The notes beneath the pieces were generated by a model, which searched no databases, was not told the origin of the DNA, and saw only the letters and a program-made list of their open reading frames with translations. A DNA stretch of 64,000 nt from Clarkia xantiana subsp. parviflora (taxonomy: Eukaryota; Streptophyta; Magnoliopsida; Myrtales; Onagraceae). Positions 56,747 through 64,000 of this stretch are shown in pieces (position 1 is the first letter of the stretch; every line of letters starts with the position of its first letter). Location of the stretch: positions 620,001 through 684,000 of the forward strand of contig JAPTYO010000024.1 of the NCBI GenBank assembly GCA_036873135.1, given 5' to 3'. Made by a program: the position numbers and the translations under genes.

Positions 56747-57266
56747 ATGAGGGACTTTTAGTTCGTCGTGTCTTCCAACTCCCAACCTCCCGACATTGGA
56801 ATCGGGGATCTTTCCCTTGGCATAGTCACTCAATACTAGTCCTCGATGCTTTGTGGATAGCTGCCAAATTCGAGGGGACTCCTCGATTCCCCAGTTCATT
56901 AAATGCAGCAGCTAGTGAAGCGACGTCTTCGGCACTCGTGCCTGATTTTTCGCGCCTGCTTTTTCTGAAAAGTGCTTTTCAGGCCGTTTCATTATTACAC
57001 CCATTGCCCTTCTGCACGTTCCATCTCAACGGTCCAGATTAAAACTCTTCAACTTCGACGACTCGGATCGAAGTGTCCCTTCAACTGTCCTCTTCGCCTA
57101 TAAAACCCTAATCGTGGGTGTTGGATCACTTTTACCGTCTTCGAATTTTCAGGAGCTCTCTACAACCTTTGTGAATTCAAGCTTTTGCGATTTCGAAGAC
57201 CATCAGTGCTTTTCCGACCATCTTTCCGCAAACGCCCAGTTCATTCCTTCAACCTCCAATTCATCA
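56747..57266 (+). promoter_or_regulatory. Promoter and leader of A3 antisense gene
   Basis: TATAAAA at 57099-57105, 168 bases before the ATG, and a pyrimidine-rich leader. It matches 8571-9108 of A1 in inverse orientation. Confidence 0.62.
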
Positions 57267-59891
57267 TGTCTGGTAAGGATTTCTTCTTCGTTGCTTGTTC
57301 ATCTTTTCCTTGTTTGCAGCTTTCCGAAAATCCCACTGTGCCTTCCTTGCCATTGCTACGTTTCAGACAGTGGATCCAGCTCTGAGGGGAGAAAGCCCTT
57401 CAACTTTGATTATGCTCTGAATGAAATCTCCAACACCGCTTCTGATGCAGCTCTCCGAGAGGGGTGCATCACTTCTACTTGGGAACCTCGTTTCCCGTAT
57501 CCCTGGCCTCGCCCCTCGGGTAACCTTGAGGTTACTCGTCCCCGAAAAGGGGAGGTATTTGTCTCTACGGGGCAAGTATCAGCGGGGATCAGATTCCACT
57601 TCTGTAATAATCTGGTCGAGATGTGCCAGCATTAGAAAACTCATCCGACCAACTTCTCTCCGCATGCCTCAAGCTCTTCAGGACCTTCTACGGGATGAAG
57701 TGCAACGAGGCGGGGGTTTGCGCCTTCTACCCCCGAATGCCGAAGTGGAACAAGGCACAACTTGGGCGGTGTAACTGGACCAATGACACCTGGAAGGTGG
57801 TCAAGGGTCGGGGACTCCTGGTTGATACGGGGTCCGATAACAGCAGTTGGAAAAGGAGCTACTTCTTCATCCAACATTCTTCGATCCCATGGCCCTGATG
57901 GGAGGTGGAAGCGGACTCTCCTCCCGCTTTCCACACCTACACAGATGAAGACTTCTAGACTCTTCAACTTATCCAGCTTTACCGATGGGGGGAGTCCTAC
58001 AGTCCCCTAGATGCCAATTCTCTCGTGGAGCGGGACCTGGTGAACGTCGGGATCCAACTCCTCGACATAATCTCCGGGGGGCAGCTCTTCGACGGCCCCT
58101 CCAATGTGGTTCCCTGGGTAAATCTCTAACTCTTTTCTCTTACTTTTTGCAGCCAAAAGGGTATCCGTGCTGACCGATCTGTTCCTTAAGCAGGGGGAGA
58201 CCGATGCCGTCCGTCCTTCGCGGAAGAGGAAGTCCGCCAAGAAGGCTGCTGCTCCGTCGGGGTCTCCTTCAGCGGGGCAAGCTAAGCGGAAGCGCGTGGA
58301 GCTGGACCAACTCTTCGACGTCCAGAATGCTGAAGAAGGTAAAAAGCTCCGACTCGCTATTAAATCGTATAGGAGGATGGTCCCGAAGGATTTGATTCCT
58401 TCGACCAGGGAGGCCCGTATTGCTGACGTTAGACGAATCCTTCGAGGCGAAACTCCTCGTGTCCTGAAGGCGGGCTACTACCACTACTACGGGAAGGATC
58501 AATATGTCTCCCGACGTATTGTTTGGTGTAAGAATCCTGATGAACTCCCTGATTACATTTCTGAAGCCTCTCGTCCTCTAGGTGCAGGTCGCTCAGGGGC
58601 TCCATCGGGTGCTGAAGCTTCCGCGGGTACACCGTCTTCAATAGGGGCGCCTCCCTCAACTGGGGAGAAAACCCCGACCGGCGAACAGTTTCGTCGGGTG
58701 GAAACCTTGGACTCCTCCGAGGAGACTGATGAGGGTGGCTCCCTTCGTCATCGTCGGAGGACGGGGCAGTCCCCCTTGAAACCAACCTCTCAGGGGCTGC
58801 CCCCTTCATCTTCTCCACAGCAGCGACAGCCGTCGCCCATTCACAACTTCACTCCTTCCCCCGTCCGGGTCGAGCCGGAGGCGCGCCCCTCCACGACTCG
58901 TGCTGGTCCTCCTCCTGTCCATCTCGACGGGAGTTTCTACAAGGCCTTTAACCTCGCGCAAGTGGATGCTCCCTGGACTCCAATCCAAACTCTGCAAGGG
59001 GTCCAGCTTCGACAAGGGGACCAGCATGAGGACCTGGCTCTGCATCTGCTGGCAGGCTCGATCCTGCCCACCATGCGGTACCCGATATCCCTGAATCGGA
59101 CGGCGATGCATCGGGATGTTCGAGAGATTTCCCTGCGTCGGATAGAGGTAAAACTTCGCTTCTCCCTCTTTGTTGGTAAATCTGGTTGTTTGTCCCTTAA
59201 CACTTTTCTTTCTTCTATTGTAGGAACTCGGGGACTTCAACCATCTTTTTGGGTACCTCATCGCCTATGATGAGTCCCGGGAGCGGGACCGGGCGGCCAT
59301 CGACAAGCTTAAGGAGGATCTTGCGGCCTCCAAGTCTTCGCGGGGGAAACTTGCCAAGGAGCAGGCCATCCTCGACCAAAAGGTTCAGGACCTCCAAAAG
59401 CAGGTCGGGGATTTCGAGGGGCTCCTGAAGCGGGAGCGACAGGAGCGGCAGGCTGCTGAGGACAAGCTGGTCCTCGAGAAGAAGGCTCTGGAGGAGCAAG
59501 TCGCGGGGGTTCCTGCGCAGCTGGTCGCGGCCGAGGCCAAAGGTCGGGAGGATTATCGGAAGTCTGAGGACTTCCAGGCTGATGCTATGAAGTTCTTCGG
59601 CGCGGAGGTGGAGAACACTCTCTTCAATGCGGTTGAGGAGCTCCACCTGGAGTATGGTGACGCCATCGACTTCGACAAGTCTCCTTCTCTCGCTCCCTTC
59701 GCGAAGAAATACTTTCTCTTTCTGAGAAGAGTGATGGGGGGAGTACCCCCGCAATTGTCGAAGACGCAGCAGAGCTTCCAAGTGCAGATGCCCCGATAGT
59801 CGATCCTCCCGCGGCCGACCCTGTGGAACCTTCTGCCGCCGACCTCGTGGACCCCGCTCCCGCAGATGCCGCTGACAAGGACCAAGCCTAA
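57267..59891 (+). pseudogene. A3 antisense spliced gene, decayed
   Basis: Exon 1 57267-57273, exon 2 57367-58117, exon 3 58153 (or about 58161) to 59147, exon 4 59224-59891. Closely similar to the A1 gene. Defects: TAG in MCQH*KTH near 57634, a deletion of about 58 bases in exon 2 near 57667, TGA 57896, TAG 57956, loss of about 11 codons in the coiled coil, and a one-base shift near 59715. Exon 3 (58167-59147) is open and starts with a KRKSAKK basic patch. Confidence 0.78.
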
Positions 59892-60488
59892 CTGTTTATC
59901 TTTAGAGTCCTTGTATTTTCTTCGCTTTTGTAATCGTCGGGCCTTTGAGCCCTTATCAATTTATCAGACTTTCTTAGTTCTGATCTTTTCGATGCACTTC
60001 TCCAAGTGGCTTTACTATACTTGCTTAGGTCGATACTTCGACACTTATGACATTCTCGTACATCACTCAAGACGATTTATTGATTTGCACCACTTAAGGC
60101 GACTTTTCGACACTTAGAATAAATCTAAAGAACATGCATCACTTAAGACGACTTAATCTCGTTCATCACTTAAGACGACTTTTCTCGTGCACCGCTCAAG
60201 GCGACTTTTCTCGTGCACCACTCAAGGCAACTTAATGTCATGCACCACTTAAGGCGACTTTTCTCGTGCACCACTCAAGGCGACTTTTCTCGTGCACCAC
60301 TCAAGGCGGCTTTATAAAGCTTAGAGTAAATCTAAGAACAATTCTGATCGGAAGCAACCTCTTTATTTATTGATGGCACAAAATTGGCTTACATCGAACG
60401 ATAAACAACATACACCACTTAAGGCGATTTTACATCGGGCACCACTTAAGGCGACTTTTCATCGGGCACCACTTAAGGCGACTTTTCA
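59892..60488. repeat. A3 post-pol tandem repeats
   Basis: CACCACTCAAGGCGACTTTT-type units of about 27 bp, densest at 60050-60310 and resuming at 60410-60490. Same family as 5085-5690 in inverse orientation. Confidence 0.85.
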
Positions 60489-61039
60489 TCAAGCATGGTG
60501 TTTCTTCAAGTGTTCGCCACTAAAAGAATGCTTTAATACTCTGCCATCGAGGTCTTCAAACTTGTATGCATTCGGGGCCGGCATCCCCACGACCTTGTAA
60601 GGTCCTTCCCATTTTGGTGACATCTTGCCGATCCGATCCAAAAGGGTAAACTCGTTGCGACGCCAAACAAGCTCCCCGACGAAGAATTGTCGGGACTTTA
60701 CTCACCGATTGTAGTACCTGGCCGTCGCCAAACGCATTCGAGCTTGGACTTCATCGGCTTCCCGCCTCTTCTCTTCGAGCAAGTCCAAGTCCAGACGTCT
60801 CATCTCATCATTCGATAGAGGTTCGTAATATCTCATCCGATGGGACGCCACAGCTACCTACACGGGGGCGACAGCCTCTGTGCCATAAACGAGGCCAAAC
60901 GGAGTCTCCCCCGTTAATCGTTTGGGTGTCGTTCTAACAGCCCAAAGCACGTTTTCCAGCTCGTTCAGCCATTTGCCCTTCAAGGCATAGACCCTCTTCT
61001 TCAGGCCATCCATCACGATTTTGTTGGCTGATTCCACCT
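60489..61039 (-). pseudogene. A3 integrase C-terminal part, cut by C
   Basis: Minus strand. It begins at the insertion of C, within the sequence after the integrase core ([15 protein letters not shown] in frame), passes the GPY/F-like segment and ends SFSGEHLKKHHA with TGA at 60491-60489. A TGA replaces an Arg codon (CGA in A1) near 60706. The rest of A3 gag-pol lies beyond C, off the window. Confidence 0.85.
61035..61039. other. Left target-site duplication of C (inferred)
   Basis: CACCT before the LTR border; the partner copy is off the window. Confidence 0.5.
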
Positions 61040-61865
61040 TGTTAGGTTATGAGATCTAGGTCAACGGGGGGTCGGCTTTGATCTCACTCCTTACGGGGGA
61101 TGTGTGTGATCCGATGTTCCTGAGCTGCTCTGCCTTAGCTTATCTTCTTCTTTCCTTCCTTCATTCCTTTGCTTCTTCTCTCCTTCTACCCTGCAGAAGG
61201 GGCAATACCAGACACGGAGGGGGGGGGTGGTGCCTGGTGAACCCTCTCCGATGCCTAAGTCAGTATTTTTCTAGAGAGATAAAGCTAGAGAGATGTCAGA
61301 GCTAAAATGTCCAAATGGCCAAGATTCTTCAATGAGTGGTGAAAGTGGGGTATTTATAGGCAACGGTGTCATTAAGGTGGCTTAATGACATCGTTAGCCT
61401 TTAAACGCAATTAATTAACCTTTAAGCGTATAATTAAGACCTTAGGATTCGGAGAAGGTAGGCGGAGTGGACCGAGTGTGGGAGTCCGAAAATGGTGTCG
61501 GGGCCCTTGGGGGGGGAGAAATCCGACCCCCAAGGGTAGGGGTTGGGTGAGGACACCCAACCCCTCCTTGGGAGGGTGGGGTTGGCCAACCCCATCCCTC
61601 CTAGGAGGGATCGGGTTGGCCGACCCGATCTCTCCTAGGAGAGATCGGGTTGGCCAACCCGATCTCCCCTAGGGGAGGTCGGGTGTGGCCACCCAACCTC
61701 ACCTAGGTGAGTTCGTCTCTGCCGGACGGGCGCTTCGGCCCTGTCCGAGCCGTCGATGTTCTCGCGAAGTGTCCGGGTTGAAGTTTCGATTTACAATCAT
61801 AAATGTGACGATAAAAATACAACGGTTCGGGAGTCAACGGGTTCAAATTGGGCGTATATCCATCA
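61040..61865 (-). repeat. C 3' LTR (826 bp)
   Basis: Minus strand starts TGATGGATATACGCCC and ends ATCTCATAACCTAACA. TATAAATA at 61358-61351. Closely similar to the B LTRs but about 70 bases shorter; the CCTAGG array (about 61555-61720) has four clear centres and one degenerate one against seven in B. Confidence 0.92.
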
Positions 61866-62407
61866 CATGCCCCCGAGTCAACCAATGGCCTAACCCTTGA
61901 TTGACTCTATTTTAGGATGGTATGACACGCGCAATTTGAAACCGGGGTTTTACCTTCTTTGTCTGAATGCTTGCTTACCCATGGATGCGTGCCTCTGACT
62001 CTGCCCCCCTGTCTAATGAGATAGAGGAATTGTAAACGTCAGAGTAGCACGGACGTGGGCCTAGGCACGCGTCCGTCTGAGGTGGGAGTAACAAACTTAT
62101 CTCTGCTACAGGTGTATATTCAAAAAATACAAACTTGCACAGGGGTGTGATACGAATGCAACTAAATGACTTATGCTTCAAATTCGTGCCGGGATTTTAT
62201 CTAAGTGAGGAAAAATTAATTTTAGCCAAAAATTTTCCTAAGTATGGAATACTAGAAAATAAACCTTAGGGGATGTTAACTAGGGTGAGCGTGGATTTAA
62301 CCGTGGTTAATAGGAACTAGTTTTTGAATCTTGTCCCTTGAAATTTTCCTCTCTAAAATTCAACGGTGTTGATTTGGCGATTTTGGAAAAACCCTAAACC
62401 TTTGTGT
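61866..62407. other. C 3' internal region beside LTR
   Basis: Non-coding. Up to about 62260 it matches 48830-49253 of B on the other strand, then diverges. No gene. Confidence 0.65.
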
Positions 62408-62415
62408 TATAAAAG
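62408..62415 (+). promoter_or_regulatory. TATA box of C antisense gene
   Basis: TATAAAAG followed by a pyrimidine-rich leader (TTGTCCTTTTCTCTTCTTTTC). It lies between the LTR and the first exons, as in the A family. Confidence 0.55.
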
Positions 62416-62721
62416 GGGAGTGATTACCTCATTCTCGTTGTCCTTTTCTCTTCTTTTCGACGGTGGGATTTCTGGTTGGGCTTACTTCTCGAGGCACGCG
62501 TCGTATTGAGGTATGCGTTTTTCTTCTTGTGTAAGCATTGTTCTTGTGGAATTCGATCCTGTTTTTCTTTCAGTTGTTTCCTTACTTGTCTCGTTTCGAT
62601 TTACGTGTCTTCATGATAATATAGTTCTGCTTGATTTGTCTTTCCTCCATCTTCTTGCTTTCATACTTCCGTTTACTGGCGTGTGGGGTTTTCTACATCG
62701 GGATTATGGCTATCTCTGTTT

Positions 62722-62952
62722 GCCCCCTTGCCTCTGTCTGTTGGGCTGAGGGGTCTCTCCATGCTGGGGGTTATGACTATCTCTACCTGCCCTCTTACCT
62801 CTGCCTATTGACTGATGAGGTTTCCTTATGCTGGGGGTTACGACTATCTCCCCCTGCCTCCTGCCTCTGCCTGTTGGCTGGTGGGGTCTCCTTATGCTGG
62901 GGGTTATGACTATCTCCCCCTGCCCCCTGCCTTTGCCTGTTGGCCGGTGGGG
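62722..62952. repeat. C 63-bp tandem repeat
   Basis: About three and a half copies of a unit with ATGCTGGGGGTTATGACTAT, then CTCCCCCTGCC and CTGCCTGTTGGCTG. It sits where the PF04195-like exon lies in B, probably inside an intron. Confidence 0.85.
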
Positions 62953-63101
62953 TTTTTCTTGCCGTCTTTCTATTCTTGTCTTTTGACTTTGTATCTATCA
63001 TTTTAGGGAAATGAGTTCGTGTCTCTTGTCCATTATTTGCTTTCTGTTTTTCTCGGATTGAGCCTGTGTTTTTTCCGGTCAGCAGAATTTTCTGGTGATT
63101 G

Positions 63102-64000
63102 ATGAGGAGTAAGAGGCCAGTACGTGTGGGAGTGGTTACTTCCGGGACCGGATCTTCGATTGCAAAAAGATCGGTTTTCTATGGTGCGGGGAGGTGTTCT
63201 CTAACTGGAGGTAAGGGTGGTGACGTTAAGGTGCCATCTTCTTTCTATATTGATGCCCCCCAATCGAAGGTCCGGGAGCCGTCTTTTCCTTCCTCTCTGT
63301 TTGGTGAGTTCATGAGCAACTGAGTTTCCTTAGTGTATATTGGTATTTATTCTGTGCTTTGTTATAGGTAGACTTCGTCTTCCGCGTCTGAGTCGGAAGG
63401 AGCTGTCTCGTCCACCTGTTGATGGAATTGTTGGGTCTGAGTGGGCGCCTTATTATGGGCGTGGGGCTCGTTTTGACAATCAATCTTCTTTGCAAACTCC
63501 TGAGGTTGGAGTTCGTGTTCTGCAGTCTGCTGTTCCTCCTGCTGATCGTGTGTCCCTCTCCAAAGGGTCGGATGCAACTTATGAGTTGGCTCGTGATGTG
63601 TTGGCTCGTTATGCTCCTGTAATGTTATTAACCGTTTTATCCTTTGGCATACTTCTTCTTCATGCGTTATCCGTCTCATCTTTTATTTTTGTTGCAGGGT
63701 ATGGCCGACCTTGTTAATTTGTCCACCCTTGCTATTCATCTTGCTGAGGAGAGGAAGGTGTACGAGGACATTTGTGTCTCCCTTAACTCCAGTCTTATTA
63801 GCTATTTGGAGCATAGTCGTATTACTGATTTGCGGTGCCGAGACTTGGAGGGTCGCATTGCTCTTCTCAATGAAGAGGTTGAGACGTTGAAACAAAGGTC
63901 TTATCGTGATGAGACACTCCGGGCTGCTGAGTTAGTCTCTCTGGAGGAAATGTTTCGTATGGAGGCGAAAGAGTGTGCCATTGCTGAGTATAAGGCCTCT
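63102..64000 (+). CDS. C antisense spliced gene, partial
   Basis: Exon from about 63102 to 63303 (GTGAGT donor), exon 63368-63618, exon from 63698 to the window edge. The joins are in phase: TTTG/GTAGA gives SLFGRLRLPRLSRKEL, and GCTCCT/GGTATG gives APGMADL. The second exon matches B exon d (SLQTPEVGVRVLQSAVPPADR) and is one codon longer. The last is the coiled coil (MADLVNLSTLAIHLAEERK). No stop is seen in these exons. The PF04195-like exon of B was not found between the TATA box and 63100, so the start is uncertain. Confidence 0.7.

Larger units (their letters stand above)
35294..61039 (-). mobile_element. Composite of A2 and A3 (tandem A-family elements sharing one LTR), host of B
   Basis: From left to right, in minus orientation: A2 3' LTR, A2 antisense gene (+), repeats interrupted by B, A2 pol and gag, LTR 56016-56732, polypurine tract, A3 antisense gene (+), repeats, and the end of A3 integrase up to the insertion of C. 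The central LTR is flanked by A2 gag on one side and an A3 polypurine tract on the other. It thus serves as 5' LTR of one unit and 3' LTR of the next. Confidence 0.85.
61040..64000 (-). mobile_element. Element C: B-family element, minus orientation, runs off the right edge
   Basis: 3' LTR at 61865-61040, polypurine tract, 3' internal region matching B, and the first exons of an antisense gene on the plus strand. Any gag lies right of the window. It is inserted into A3 integrase. Confidence 0.88.

Noticed and set aside
58080..58150. Exon 2 read-through into exon 3 without an intron in A3
   Set aside because: The segment has stops in frame and good GT and AG borders, and is far less conserved than the flanking exons.

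Overview
The window looks like transposon-rich nuclear DNA of a flowering plant, probably a eudicot. It is almost wholly nested LTR retrotransposons plus a few small DNA-transposon relics. The evidence is plant-type Ty3/gypsy polyproteins with a second RNase H, Ty1/copia LTRs followed by a TGGTATCAGAGCC-type primer site, a Mutator-like foldback with a 9-bp target duplication, and GT-AG spliced antisense genes with TATA boxes. No host single-copy gene, rRNA or functional tRNA could be supported. The species is not identified. Letters below are labels for this window only.

Layout. 1-9825: element A1 (+), a Tat-like Ty3/gypsy element entering from the left, with gag-pol broken by four in-frame stops, a tandem-repeat block, a spliced antisense gene and the 3' LTR. 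9826-13518: element D (-), an old degraded gypsy relic with its 5' LTR. 13519-16479: AT-rich DNA with tRNA-like relics, a TIR element and the foldback. 16480-24396: two deleted copia elements of one family, E1 and E2. 24397-32938: element F (-), a non-autonomous gypsy element with a scrambled 3' LTR. 32939-33957: element G (-), a deleted chromovirus. 34117-34710: another LTR of the E family.

35294-61039: a composite of two A-family elements in minus orientation (A2 and A3) that share the LTR at 56016-56732. Element B (+, 39743-50147) is inserted between the antisense gene and pol of A2, with a perfect 5-bp duplication. Element C (-, from 61040), of the B family, is inserted in the integrase of A3 and runs off the right edge.

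Two architectures recur. A-family elements are autonomous in design: gag-PR-RT-RH-aRNH-IN, then tandem repeats, then an antisense multi-exon gene with its own TATA box beside the 3' LTR. That gene resembles the plant family Pfam calls 'putative gypsy type transposon' (Transposase_28, PF04195) and has a C-terminal coiled coil. B, C and F look non-autonomous: B has one uninterrupted 1084-codon frame encoding Gag-protease-second Gag module with no RT or integrase, yet keeps the repeat block and a spliced antisense gene with clean splice phases. B has near-identical LTRs and is the youngest element here. The A copies are decayed, with several nonsense codons consistent with C-to-T change. All family names rest on motifs read by eye, not on searches.
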